DNA of 6,129 bases from an uncultured Actinomycetes bacterium (GCA_903911165.1 CAIWCQ010000423.1:1-6129); one strand, 5' to 3'. Shown: positions 1 to 6,129, counted from the first letter of the stretch. A program made the numbers and translations. The notes: generated by a model from the letters alone, not told the origin.

Positions 1-43
1 ATCCCCTTCTTCGCCGACCCATTTCCGAACGGGGCTCAGCCAT
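1..43 (-). CDS. possible start of a downstream gene, cut by the window edge
   Basis: An ATG at 43..41 lies 5 nt after the hypE stop codon and opens a frame that stays open to the left edge (14 codons, beginning MAEPRSEMGRRRRG). The tight spacing fits a further gene in the same minus-strand operon. The visible piece is Arg-rich and matches no family I recognise. There is no clear ribosome binding site, and a second ATG lies at 22..20. With so little sequence the open frame could be chance, so the product is unknown. Confidence 0.3.
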   Translation of the reverse strand, partial: MAEPRSEMGRRRRG

Positions 44-48
44 CCGCG

Positions 49-1119
49 TCAGCAGATCCGCGGAAGTTGTTCGCCCAGTTCACGTTCAACGATGCGGGTA
101 GTCCCGAATGGGGTCCGGGCGACCACCATGCCGGGATGCTCTGCCACTGCACGACCGATAATCACCGCGCCCGCGCCCTCCGGCCGGGCCCGCATGGCGG
201 CCAGCACAGCCTCGCTGTGCGCTGGGTCGACGAATGCCACTAACTTACCTTCGTTGGCCACCTGCAGTGGGTCCAATCCCAGGAATCCGCATGCCGAGGC
301 CACCGCCTCGGGTATCGGGACCTTCGCCTCGTCAAGTTCGATACCGACACCTGAGGTGCGGGCGATCTCCACGGTTGCCGCAACCAGCCCACCACGGGTC
401 GGATCACGCAGGGCATGAATGACATTCGGATCGGCAACAGATGCAAGCATCGCCGCGACCAGTCGGTGCAGTGGCGTGCTGTCAGTCATCACCACGGTGC
501 CAAAGTCGATTCCCTCGCGCACACTCATGATCGCTACGCCGTGCTCGCCGATATTGCCCGAGACGATGATGTGATCGCCTGGGCGGGCCTGCTCCGGTCC
601 GATACGCACACCCTCGGGCACCACACCCACACCGGCGGTGTTGATGAAAAGACCGTCGGCACTGCCTTTTCCGACGACCTTGGTATCGCCGGTGACGATG
701 GCCACCCCTGCCCGGTCGGCGGCGGCGCCCATACTCTGTGCGACGGCGCCGAGCACCTCCATCTCCAGGCCCTCTTCGATGATGAACCCGGCCGTCAACC
801 CCAGCGGTTGTGCACCGCTGCAGGCAAGGTCGTTGATAGTGCCGTTGACGGCAAGGTCACCGATATTGCCGCCCGGAAAGAAGAGCGGATTGACGACATA
901 GGAATCGGTGGTCAGTGCGATCTGGCCGTCGAAGACGTTGAGCACAGCCGAGTCCCGGGACACTCCGCCGGAGGATCCGAACGCGGGCAGGAAGAGGTTC
1001 TCGATGAGTTCCTCAGAGAGGATGCCGCCACCTCCGTGGCCCATCACGATGCGTTTAGTCTCTCGCAGTGGCAGCGGGCACACCCAGTCCGTCGGATCGA
1101 CCTGGCCGGCCTCAGGCAT
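49..1119 (-). CDS. hypE: HypE, carbamoyl dehydratase for hydrogenase CN ligand synthesis
   Basis: HypE is a cytoplasmic PurM/AIR-synthase-like ATPase. It accepts a carbamoyl group from HypF on its C-terminal Cys and dehydrates it to a thiocyanate, the source of the iron-bound cyanides of [NiFe]-hydrogenase. The 356-residue product (family usually about 330-350) has the HGGGG motif at 28-32, the [20 protein letters not shown] and NGTINDLAC segments at 70-100, VTGDTKVV at 142-149, GNIGEHG at 188-194, RDPTRGGL at 238-245 and ends in PRIC (353-356) with the essential terminal Cys intact. I chose the ATG at 1119..1117, which overlaps the end of hypD by 8 nt. The open frame continues upstream to an ATG at 1239, but that would place 40 extra Arg/Pro-rich residues inside hypD and is unlikely. 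The ribosome binding site is weak (GAG about 10 nt upstream), so coupling to hypD translation is likely. The start is less certain than the identity. Confidence 0.96.
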   Translation of the reverse strand: MPEAGQVDPTDWVCPLPLRETKRIVMGHGGGGILSEELIENLFLPAFGSSGGVSRDSAVLNVFDGQIALTTDSYVVNPLFFPGGNIGDLAVNGTINDLACSGAQPLGLTAGFIIEEGLEMEVLGAVAQSMGAAADRAGVAIVTGDTKVVGKGSADGLFINTAGVGVVPEGVRIGPEQARPGDHIIVSGNIGEHGVAIMSVREGIDFGTVVMTDSTPLHRLVAAMLASVADPNVIHALRDPTRGGLVAATVEIARTSGVGIELDEAKVPIPEAVASACGFLGLDPLQVANEGKLVAFVDPAHSEAVLAAMRARPEGAGAVIIGRAVAEHPGMVVARTPFGTTRIVERELGEQLPRIC

Positions 1120-2215
1120 TCGCAGACGTCTCGAGCCGCCGGAATTGGTAGTAGGCCGCGCAGGCTCCCTCGCTGGAAACCATGGTGGCACCCAACGGGT
1201 TTCGCGGGGTGCAGGTGGTGCCGAAGGCTGGGCACTCATTGGGCTTCAGGAGTCCCTGCAGCACCTCACCGGCGTGACAGTCCGCGGACTCCTGCACCTC
1301 CAGATGCCCCACCCCGAATTTCAGTTCGGCGTCGAACTCGGCATACCGCGGTGACAGCGTCCAGCCGGATTGCGGGATCATCCCGATACCGCGCCACTGT
1401 CGGTCGGTGACGACAAATACGTCGGCCAGCGCCTGCTGGGCAACGGTGTTCCCGATATCGGTGACCGCCCGTGGGTAGGCGTTGCGCAACTCGGCGCGGC
1501 CAGCCTCCATCAACTCGACCAGTTGTCGCACACCTTCGAGCAGGTCCAGCGGCTCAAACCCGGTGACGACGATGGGGACGTTGAACTTCTCGACGAGCGG
1601 GCCGTATTCGCCGGTGCCCATGACCGTGCAGACATGGCCGGCAGCGAGAAAGCCCTGCACCCGATTGGTCGGCGCGCTAAGGATGGCGGTCATCGCCGGC
1701 GGCACCAGGACGTGGGATACCAGCAGCGAGAAGTTGGTTAGTCCGAGGCGTTTGGCGTGCAGCACCGACATCGCGTTTGCCGGTGCGGTGGTTTCGAAGC
1801 CGACGCCGAAGAACACCACGTTTTTGCCCGGGTTCTCGGCGGCGACCCGGGTGGCGTCCAGTGGCGAGTAGACGATCCGGACGTCCCCGCCACGCGCCCG
1901 CACGCTGAACAGATCCTGCTTGCTGCCGGGAACGCGCAGCATGTCGCCGAATGAGCAGAAGATGACTTCCTCGCGGGATGCGATCTCCAACGCACGGTCG
2001 ATCATCTCCAGTGGGGTGACGCACACCGGGCAACCGGGTCCGTGGATGAATTCGACGGCGCCGTCGAGCAATTGGTCGATGCCGTTGCGGATGATGGAGT
2101 GGGTCTGGCCCCCGCAGACCTCCATGATCGTCCAGGGCCGCGTCGCGCTGCGCCGGATCGCCTCGACGAGCGACTTGGCGGCGACGGGGTCACGGAACTC
2201 GTCGAGGTACTTCAT
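1112..2215 (-). CDS. hypD: HypD, Fe-S scaffold protein for Fe(CN)2CO assembly
   Basis: HypD is a cytoplasmic [4Fe-4S] protein. With HypC it forms the scaffold on which iron receives its CN and CO ligands before delivery to the hydrogenase large subunit. The 367-residue length is typical. Visible family motifs are CGGQTH at 34-39, GPGCPVC at 59-65, [13 protein letters not shown] at 86-98, GFETTAP at 139-145, GHVCTVMG at 193-200, GFEPLDLL at 219-226 and [11 protein letters not shown] at 274-284. The C-terminal cluster ligands fit Cys313, Cys328, Cys335 and Cys352. The CGG and GCPVC cysteines are the conserved catalytic/redox residues of the family, and all are present. The ATG at 2215..2213 overlaps the hypC stop in an ATGA, with GGGAG 5 nt upstream. 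The 3' end overlaps the hypE start by 8 nt. No defect is seen. Confidence 0.98.
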   Translation of the reverse strand: MKYLDEFRDPVAAKSLVEAIRRSATRPWTIMEVCGGQTHSIIRNGIDQLLDGAVEFIHGPGCPVCVTPLEMIDRALEIASREEVIFCSFGDMLRVPGSKQDLFSVRARGGDVRIVYSPLDATRVAAENPGKNVVFFGVGFETTAPANAMSVLHAKRLGLTNFSLLVSHVLVPPAMTAILSAPTNRVQGFLAAGHVCTVMGTGEYGPLVEKFNVPIVVTGFEPLDLLEGVRQLVELMEAGRAELRNAYPRAVTDIGNTVAQQALADVFVVTDRQWRGIGMIPQSGWTLSPRYAEFDAELKFGVGHLEVQESADCHAGEVLQGLLKPNECPAFGTTCTPRNPLGATMVSSEGACAAYYQFRRLETSANA

Positions 2216-2487
2216 GCCGTCTCCCGGCTGCTCTGCCCTTCGCTTCCCGCCAGTTCCTCGTCGAGGAAACCGAGATCGGCGAACATCTGCAGTGTTTCGT
2301 TGGCGGAGGCCTCATCGAGGCGGGTGAGCGCGAAACCCGCGTGCACGATCGTGTACTCGCCGATCTCCATATCCGGCAGATAGGCCAGGCACACGGTCTT
2401 CGTGGTGCCGCCGAAATCGACGGTCGACATCCGGGTGCCCGACTCCTCCCAGATGTCGATCACTTTGCCGGGGATTCCGAGGCACAT
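2212..2487 (-). CDS. hypC: HypC, hydrogenase maturation chaperone
   Basis: HypC is a small cytoplasmic chaperone of the HypC/HybG/HupF family. It binds HypD while the Fe(CN)2CO unit is built and then the precursor of the hydrogenase large subunit. The 91-residue product begins MCLGIPGKV, so Cys2, exposed after Met removal and needed for iron and partner binding, is present. The conserved VHAGFAL segment is at 48-54 with His49, followed by the usual acidic helix. The tail after about residue 75 is Ser/Glu-rich and not conserved in the family. The ATG at 2487..2485 has a good Shine-Dalgarno (GGAAAGGA, 7 nt spacing) inside the end of hypF; the two genes overlap by 28 nt. The stop overlaps the hypD ATG by 4 nt. 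Paralogues can be dedicated to particular hydrogenases; which enzyme this one serves cannot be told here. Confidence 0.97.
   Translation of the reverse strand: MCLGIPGKVIDIWEESGTRMSTVDFGGTTKTVCLAYLPDMEIGEYTIVHAGFALTRLDEASANETLQMFADLGFLDEELAGSEGQSSRETA
2221..2225 (-). promoter_or_regulatory. ribosome binding site of hypD
   Basis: GGGAG on the minus strand lies 5 nt before the hypD ATG, inside the last codons of hypC. It supports the start at 2215 next to the ATGA overlap with the hypC stop. Confidence 0.65.
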
Positions 2488-4757
2488 GCGCCGTTCCTTT
2501 CCGGTGTGGGTGCCGCTGCCCTGCGAGCCGCGGCGATGGTGGACTGGCCGAGAGCCAGACCTCCGTCGTTACAGGGAACGATACGGTGGCTGAGCACCTC
2601 ATAACCAGCCTTGGTCAGAGATTGCCGAAGTCCTCCTAGCAGGATCCGGTTGGCGAACACCCCGCCGGTCAGCCCAATCACCGAGATACCGGCCGCATCG
2701 GCGCAGTGCCGGGCGGCAGCGGCGGTGGCCCGGATTACCGCCTGGTGAAAGCCCGCGGCCAGATCAGCAGGCTCAGCGCCGGCCCGTAACCCGTCGACGA
2801 TGCCAATGATCACCGGTGCCGGGTCGATTACCGCGCCGTCCACGGCAAAGTCCAGCCTGGCATACCGCCCCCGGCGGGCGAGGTGCTCGAGTTCGACGGC
2901 TGCCTGGCCCTCATAGCTGACCTGCTGGCAGACGTCCAGCAGGCTGGCGACGGCGTCGAAGAGCCGGCCCATGCTGGTGGTCGGCACGCAGCCCACCCCG
3001 CGCGGGATCTGCTGGGCGAGGACGTGCAGGCCTTGTTCGCCCACCGCGCGCACCGGCGGAAGGTCGGGTGTCCAGTCGATTCCAGCCCGGGTCAGCAGGT
3101 CCAGGGCGATACGACCGGGTTGGCGCACCGCTCCCTCTCCCCCGGGCAACGCGAATGGCATCAGGTGTCCGGCCCGGGTGAACTGCGCGGGGTCGGTGAT
3201 GGCCAGCAGTTCCCCGCCCCAGACCGTGCCGTCGAGGCCGTAGCCGGTGCCGTCGTAGGCCACCGCGATGATCGGGGTGCCCAGGCGCTCGTGTTCGGCC
3301 AGCAGCGACACGGCATGCGCATGGTGGTGCTGCACGGCCAGCACCGGCCGTCCGTTCGCGACGCGGTGGGCCCACGCCGTGGTGGCGTAGCCGGGGTGCA
3401 TATCGCAGACGATCACGTCAGGGCGCTGGCCGGTCATGAACGACAGGTGGTCCAGCGCCGAGGTGAAGCAGGTCTGGGTTCGTGGATCGGACATGTCCCC
3501 CAGATGCGATGACAGATGGGCCTGGCGTCGTCCGCCGGTAGCTCCGGCCATCAGAGCGAAGGTGGTCTTCAGATCACCGCCGGTGGCCAGCAGCACCTCG
3601 TCACCGGAGCCGGCCACCGAAACCGGCAGCGGCGCATACCCGCGGGAGCGCCTCAGCGGCAACTGATTTCCCTGATCGTCGAGGGTGATCACCGAGTCCT
3701 CGCACGGCACACCGATGGGCCGGTCGTGGCTCAGCACCCCATCGGCCAGACCGCCGATCCAATCCAGATCCTGCTCGCGGTAGACGATGGGCGAACCGCC
3801 CTGATTGGCCGAGGTCATCACCAGCGGGATAGCCCCGAGTCGGTCGAACAGCAGATGGTGCACCGGCGTGTAGGCCAGCATCACCCCGAGGTCGGCGAGT
3901 CCTGGCGCCACCGCATCGCTGACGGCAGTACCCCTTCTGGGTACCAGGACGATGGGCGCCGCCGGATTGGTCAACACAACTGCAGCCGCGTCATCGACGT
4001 CAGCGATCGATCGAGCGGCGTCGAGATCGGCCACCATCACCGCAAAAGGCTTGGCGGGCCGGTTTTTTCGATCACGCAGCGTTGTCACCGCAGCTGTGTC
4101 ATCGGCTCGGCACGCCAAGTGATAGCCGCCAATACCCTTGATCGCGACTACTTTCTTGGCCAGCAGAGCATCCGACACGGCCTCGATCGACCCCGACAGC
4201 CTGGGTCCGCAGTCCGCACACGCGATCGTTTGGGCGTGAAAGCGACGATCAAGCGGATCGTCATACTCCCCAGAACAGGCCGCACACATCGGAAAGCCCG
4301 CCATCGTCGTGGTGGGCCGGTCATAGGGCAGATCGGTGATGACGGTGTAACGCGGTCCGCAGTTGGTGCAGGTGATGAACGGGTGGCCGAAACGGCGGTC
4401 GGCAGGGTCTCGCATCTCGCGCAGGCAATCCGCACAGGTGGCGATATCCGGCGGCACCAGGGTTCTCGAGGTGTCGTCGGTCTGGCTGTCGATGATCTCG
4501 AAGCGCGCGTCGCCGAGGGTCTGCACCGCGGTGACGGCCATGGTGTCGATACGGGCCATCGGCGGCGGCCGATGCTGTAGCGCACTGACCGCGGCATCGA
4601 CGTCGGGGGCTGGCCCCTCGAACTCGCAGTGCACCGCACCCGCGTCGTTGTAGACCCATCCGCCAAGCCCATATTCGGCGGCGATCCGCGCGACGGCCGG
4701 GCGAAATCCCACCCCCTGCACCACACCGGTGATGTCGAGGCGAACCCTTACGGTCAC
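2460..4757 (-). CDS. hypF: HypF, carbamoyltransferase for hydrogenase CN ligand synthesis
   Basis: HypF takes carbamoyl phosphate, forms a carbamoyl-adenylate and passes the carbamoyl group to the C-terminal Cys of HypE. From the chosen GTG start it is 765 residues, within the family range. All domains are visible in order. The acylphosphatase-like domain has VQGVGFRP at 13-20. Four CxxC pairs of the double zinc finger lie at Cys108/111, 130/133, 158/161 and 180/183. The YrdC-like domain has IKGIGGYHLACRADD from about 206 and RKNRPAKPFA at 230-239, and SRGYAP follows at 371-376. The Kae1-like C-terminal domain has VQHHHAHA at 475-482, AYDGTGYG at 500-507, SMGRLFDAVASLL at 595-607, GLTGGVFANRIL at 695-706 and NDGGLALGQ at 730-738. 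The GTG at 4757..4755 puts the N-terminus at MTVRVRLDITG, close to the usual family start, with TACCGT 7 nt upstream. Alternatives are GTG at 4766 and ATG at 4793 (AGGGA 6 nt upstream), the latter overlapping the hypA start. Domain identity is certain; the start is about 60% sure. Confidence 0.96.
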   Translation of the reverse strand: MTVRVRLDITGVVQGVGFRPAVARIAAEYGLGGWVYNDAGAVHCEFEGPAPDVDAAVSALQHRPPPMARIDTMAVTAVQTLGDARFEIIDSQTDDTSRTLVPPDIATCADCLREMRDPADRRFGHPFITCTNCGPRYTVITDLPYDRPTTTMAGFPMCAACSGEYDDPLDRRFHAQTIACADCGPRLSGSIEAVSDALLAKKVVAIKGIGGYHLACRADDTAAVTTLRDRKNRPAKPFAVMVADLDAARSIADVDDAAAVVLTNPAAPIVLVPRRGTAVSDAVAPGLADLGVMLAYTPVHHLLFDRLGAIPLVMTSANQGGSPIVYREQDLDWIGGLADGVLSHDRPIGVPCEDSVITLDDQGNQLPLRRSRGYAPLPVSVAGSGDEVLLATGGDLKTTFALMAGATGGRRQAHLSSHLGDMSDPRTQTCFTSALDHLSFMTGQRPDVIVCDMHPGYATTAWAHRVANGRPVLAVQHHHAHAVSLLAEHERLGTPIIAVAYDGTGYGLDGTVWGGELLAITDPAQFTRAGHLMPFALPGGEGAVRQPGRIALDLLTRAGIDWTPDLPPVRAVGEQGLHVLAQQIPRGVGCVPTTSMGRLFDAVASLLDVCQQVSYEGQAAVELEHLARRGRYARLDFAVDGAVIDPAPVIIGIVDGLRAGAEPADLAAGFHQAVIRATAAAARHCADAAGISVIGLTGGVFANRILLGGLRQSLTKAGYEVLSHRIVPCNDGGLALGQSTIAAARRAAAPTPERNGACASESPAK
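2495..2502 (-). promoter_or_regulatory. ribosome binding site of hypC
   Basis: GGAAAGGA on the minus strand lies 7 nt before the hypC ATG and inside the hypF coding sequence just upstream of the 28-nt overlap. It is the strongest Shine-Dalgarno in the window and supports the MCLGIPG start. Confidence 0.75.
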
Positions 4758-4770
4758 CGCGATCACGGTA
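4758..4770 (-). promoter_or_regulatory. candidate hypF promoter (-10) for a leaderless transcript
   Basis: On the minus strand TACCGT (4770..4765) fits TANNNT and is followed by 7 nt and then the GTG at 4757..4755, which also gives HypF its most family-like N-terminus. No Shine-Dalgarno precedes this GTG, so a leaderless hypFCDE transcript would explain how it is translated. The hexamer sits only 4 bp from the candidate hypA -10 facing the other way. Confidence 0.45.
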
Positions 4771-4774
4771 GTCG

Positions 4775-4787
4775 TAGGGTTCTGCCG
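4775..4787 (+). promoter_or_regulatory. candidate hypA promoter (-10) for a leaderless transcript
   Basis: TAGGGT at 4775-4780 fits the mycobacterial -10 pattern TANNNT and is followed by 7 nt and then the hypA ATG, so the first transcribed base could be the A of the start codon. No recognisable -35 is present, which is common in mycobacteria. The AGGG could alternatively be a weak Shine-Dalgarno of a longer mRNA. Confidence 0.5.
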
Positions 4788-5123
4788 ATGCATGAACTGT
4801 CCCTGTGCCGGGCGATCGCCAGTGTGGTCAAGGACCATGCCGGCGAACGGCGCGTCGATGTGGTGCGGGTCCGGGTCGGGGCCCTGCGCCAGGTAGTGCC
4901 GGACTCACTGGCGTTCTGCTGGACGATCGTCCGCGGTGACGAGGACATGCCGGGGGCTGAGCTGGAACTGGAGTTCGTCCCCGCCGAGGTTCGGTGCAAC
5001 GGTTGTGGCCAGCAGTCCGAGATCGAATCGCGGTGGTCGGTGGCCTGCCCGCGGTGCACGAGCGCCGACGTGACCGTGGTGCACGGCGAGGAATTTCTGG
5101 TCACCTCTGTGGACGTGACGTAG
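4788..5123 (+). CDS. hypA: HypA, nickel-insertion metallochaperone
   Basis: HypA is a small cytoplasmic protein that acts with the GTPase HypB to put nickel into the hydrogenase large subunit after the Fe unit is in place. The 111-residue product starts MHELSL, the family's N-terminal nickel site (Met1, His2, Glu3), which fixes the start at the ATG at 4788 even though the frame is open further upstream. The zinc-ribbon is complete: Cys70, Cys73, Cys87 and Cys90 in CNGC and CPRC. The gene runs divergently from hypF with about 30 bp between the preferred starts, and hypB follows after 14 nt. TAGGGT sits 7 nt before the ATG and could be the -10 of a leaderless transcript; the AGGG inside it (8 nt from the ATG) could instead act as a weak ribosome binding site. 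Nothing is missing. HybF paralogues are the alternative name for this family. Confidence 0.97.
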   Translation: MHELSLCRAIASVVKDHAGERRVDVVRVRVGALRQVVPDSLAFCWTIVRGDEDMPGAELELEFVPAEVRCNGCGQQSEIESRWSVACPRCTSADVTVVHGEEFLVTSVDVT

Positions 5124-5124
5124 C

Positions 5125-5137
5125 TAGAGTTGGGGGT
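5125..5137 (+). promoter_or_regulatory. candidate internal promoter (-10) before hypB
   Basis: TAGAGT at 5125-5130 fits TANNNT and ends exactly 7 nt before the hypB ATG, the same spacing as the hypA and hypF candidates. The hypA-hypB gap is only 14 nt, so hypB can also be read from the hypA transcript. The GGGGG at 5132-5136 is too near the ATG for a normal ribosome binding site. Confidence 0.4.
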
Positions 5138-5905
5138 ATGGGTCGATTCCACCGCCACGACGACGGCACCGAGCACAGCCACGATCACGAACACGAACAC
5201 GATCACGGCCATGGCGATCACAGCGGTTATGCCACCGGCACCGAGCGCATCGAGGTCCTGGAGGCGATCTTCGCCGAGAACGACAACCGTGCCGACATTA
5301 ATCGGAAGGCCTTTGACAGCAACGGCATCCGGGCGCTGAATCTGATGAGCTCACCAGGTTCGGGCAAGACCACCGTGCTAGGCGCCACTCTCGACGCACT
5401 TGCCGGCGAATTCGCCCTCGGAATCATCGAGGGCGATATCGCCACCGATCTAGACGCCGCCAAGCTTGAGGGTCGGGGCGCGCAGATCTCACTTCTGAAC
5501 ACCAGCAACGGCTTCGGCGGCGAGTGCCACCTCGACGCCCCAATGGTGAACCGGGCCATCGGCGACCTCGACCTGCCGGCGCTGGACCTGGTGATCGTCG
5601 AGAACGTGGGAAACCTGGTGTGCCCGGCCGAGTTCGACGTCGGCGAGCACGCCAAAGCGATGGTCTATTCGGTGACCGAGGGCGAGGACAAGCCGCTGAA
5701 GTACCCGGTGATGTTCCGGTCCGTCGACGTCGTGCTGCTCAATAAGATCGACCTGGTGCCCTACCTCGACGCCGACGTTTACGCATATATCGCCCGGGTG
5801 CGGGAGGTCAATCCCGACGCGACCATACTTCCGGTTAGTGCTCGCACCGGTGAGGGCATGAGCGAATGGTTCGACTGGCTGCGCGGGTTCGTCCGCGCAA
5901 GGTAA
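5138..5905 (+). CDS. hypB: HypB, nickel-delivery GTPase with His-rich N-terminus
   Basis: HypB is a SIMIBI-class GTPase that works with HypA in nickel insertion into [NiFe]-hydrogenase. The 255-residue product has a Walker A / G1 motif SSPGSGKTT at 71-79, IEGDIATDLDA at 97-107, the metal-site residues Cys130-His131 (GGECHLDAP) and Cys162 (ENVGNLVCPAEFDVGE), the base-recognition motif NKIDL at 202-206 and SARTGEG at 234-240. Residues 5-28 contain ten histidines alternating with Asp, Glu and Gly, as in rhizobial-type HypB proteins thought to store or buffer nickel. The N-terminal CxxCGC nickel motif of E. coli HypB is absent. The ATG at 5138 is chosen because it includes the whole His-rich segment and lies 14 nt after hypA. 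A run of G just before it is too close for an ordinary ribosome binding site, while TAGAGT lies exactly 7 nt upstream. The stop is TAA. Confidence 0.97.
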   Translation: MGRFHRHDDGTEHSHDHEHEHDHGHGDHSGYATGTERIEVLEAIFAENDNRADINRKAFDSNGIRALNLMSSPGSGKTTVLGATLDALAGEFALGIIEGDIATDLDAAKLEGRGAQISLLNTSNGFGGECHLDAPMVNRAIGDLDLPALDLVIVENVGNLVCPAEFDVGEHAKAMVYSVTEGEDKPLKYPVMFRSVDVVLLNKIDLVPYLDADVYAYIARVREVNPDATILPVSARTGEGMSEWFDWLRGFVRAR

Positions 5906-5967
5906 CCGCGTGATCTCTTCCGGCCGTAGCCCCTTACTCCACGCCCTGCATAGCAGCCGGTTTTCGG

Positions 5968-6046
5968 TGGTCCCGGCTGGGATCGAACCAGCGCCCTTCC
6001 GCGTGTGAAGCGCGAGGCATAGCGTTTTCCCAGCTCAGCCGACACC
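5968..6046 (-). tRNA. tRNA-Val(CAC)-like sequence with a degraded 5' half, probably a pseudo-tRNA or att remnant
   Basis: Read on the minus strand, the 3' half is convincing. It has an anticodon loop TTCACAC (anticodon CAC at 6007..6005), the variable region AGGGC, a perfect 5-bp T stem GCTGG/CCAGC around TTCGATC (5976-5992), the acceptor strand CGGGACC (5975..5969) and A73 at 5968. No CCA is encoded, as is usual in actinobacteria. The 5' half does not fit. A possible acceptor strand GGTGTCG pairs only partly (one G-G mismatch, one T-G wobble), the acceptor-to-D-arm spacing is short, the D stem has mismatches, the D-arm-to-anticodon distance is several nt too long, and only three of five anticodon-stem pairs form. 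It may be a decayed gene or the 3' tRNA fragment left by an integrating element. That it is tRNA-derived is likely; that it makes a working tRNA is doubtful. Confidence 0.6.
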
Positions 6047-6104
6047 GCGCCAACTCGCTGAACTGGGGTTTCAACCCACAAACGGCCGGGCGAATTACCG
6101 CTTA

Positions 6105-6124
6105 TGTGTCATGTCTGTGTCACA
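6105..6124. repeat. tandem TGTGTCA half-sites near the right edge
   Basis: TGTGTCA occurs at 6105-6111 and 6116-6122, 11 bp apart start to start, which puts both on the same face of the helix. The second copy extends to TGTGTCACA, a palindrome around a central T. This could be an operator for a gene beyond the window, but two short repeats may be chance. The rest of 6047-6129 shows no gene; GGGTT-TC-AACCC near 6065 is too small to call a terminator. Confidence 0.25.
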
Positions 6125-6129
6125 TTGCC

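Noticed and set aside
1120..1239. A 40-residue N-terminal extension of HypE
   Set aside because: It would lie inside hypD, is Pro/Arg-rich and matches nothing in the family; the ATG at 1119 gives a typical length.
415..1410. A 331-codon plus-strand open frame opposite hypE and hypD
   Set aside because: It is antisense to two well-supported genes, the protein has no recognisable domain, and long antisense frames are expected in GC-rich coding DNA.
3516..4580. A 354-codon plus-strand open frame opposite hypF
   Set aside because: It mirrors the hypF codons, is His/Arg/Gly-rich without any motif, and lies wholly within HypF domains that are intact.
4629..4787. A 53-residue N-terminal extension of HypA
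   Set aside because: HypA needs Met1-His2-Glu3 at the N-terminus for nickel binding, so the ATG at 4788 must be the start.
5906..5978. A terminator after hypB formed by AGCCGG (5955-5960) and CCGGCT (5973-5978)
   Set aside because: The right arm is part of the tRNA acceptor and T stem, the loop is 12 nt and no T-run follows, so it is probably coincidence.
5968..6046. Reading the tRNA-like sequence as tRNA-Sec with anticodon TCA
   Set aside because: Shifting the loop by one base gives a 5-bp anticodon stem and TCA, but there is no long variable arm or 8-bp acceptor stem as in tRNA-Sec, position 37 would be C, and the 5-nt variable region AGGGC fits the Val(CAC) reading.
5779..6081. A 100-codon minus-strand frame across the tRNA-like region and the end of hypB
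   Set aside because: It is antisense to hypB and passes through the tRNA-like sequence, giving the LVRSQPGP string typical of translated tRNA genes.

Overview
This GC-rich window is a nearly complete set of [NiFe]-hydrogenase maturation (hyp) genes. All six core genes are present and look intact: hypF, hypC, hypD and hypE on the minus strand, and hypA and hypB on the plus strand. High GC, GTG/ATG starts, mycobacterial-type TANNNT -10 elements placed 7 nt before start codons, a tRNA-like sequence without an encoded CCA, and the HypE N-terminus (a WVCP-PLR segment before the HGGGG motif) suggest an actinobacterium, most likely Mycobacterium or a close relative. The genus is an inference; no rRNA or other marker is present.

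Layout from left to right. Bases 1-43 may hold the first 14 codons of another minus-strand gene downstream of hypE, cut by the window edge. From 4757 down to 49 runs the tight operon hypF-hypC-hypD-hypE, in which every junction overlaps (28, 4 and 8 nt). Only about 30 bp separate hypF from the divergent pair hypA (4788-5123) and hypB (5138-5905). After hypB come about 220 bp without a convincing protein gene. They contain a minus-strand tRNA-Val(CAC)-like sequence with a good 3' half and a degraded 5' half, and a small tandem TGTGTCA repeat near the right edge.

How the genes work together. HypF makes a thiocarboxamide on the C-terminal Cys of HypE from carbamoyl phosphate, and HypE dehydrates it to a thiocyanate, the source of the CN ligands. 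HypC and HypD form the scaffold on which the Fe(CN)2(CO) unit is built and carried to the hydrogenase large subunit. HypA and HypB then insert nickel. The hydrogenase structural subunits and the maturation endopeptidase are not in the window and are probably nearby.

The enzymology is well known. The less ordinary parts are the very small divergent hypF/hypA control region, in which both genes fit a leaderless-transcript arrangement, a matching signal before hypB, the His-rich HypB N-terminus that replaces the CxxCGC nickel site, and the degraded tRNA-Val, which could be an integration scar. I found no previously undescribed multi-gene system.
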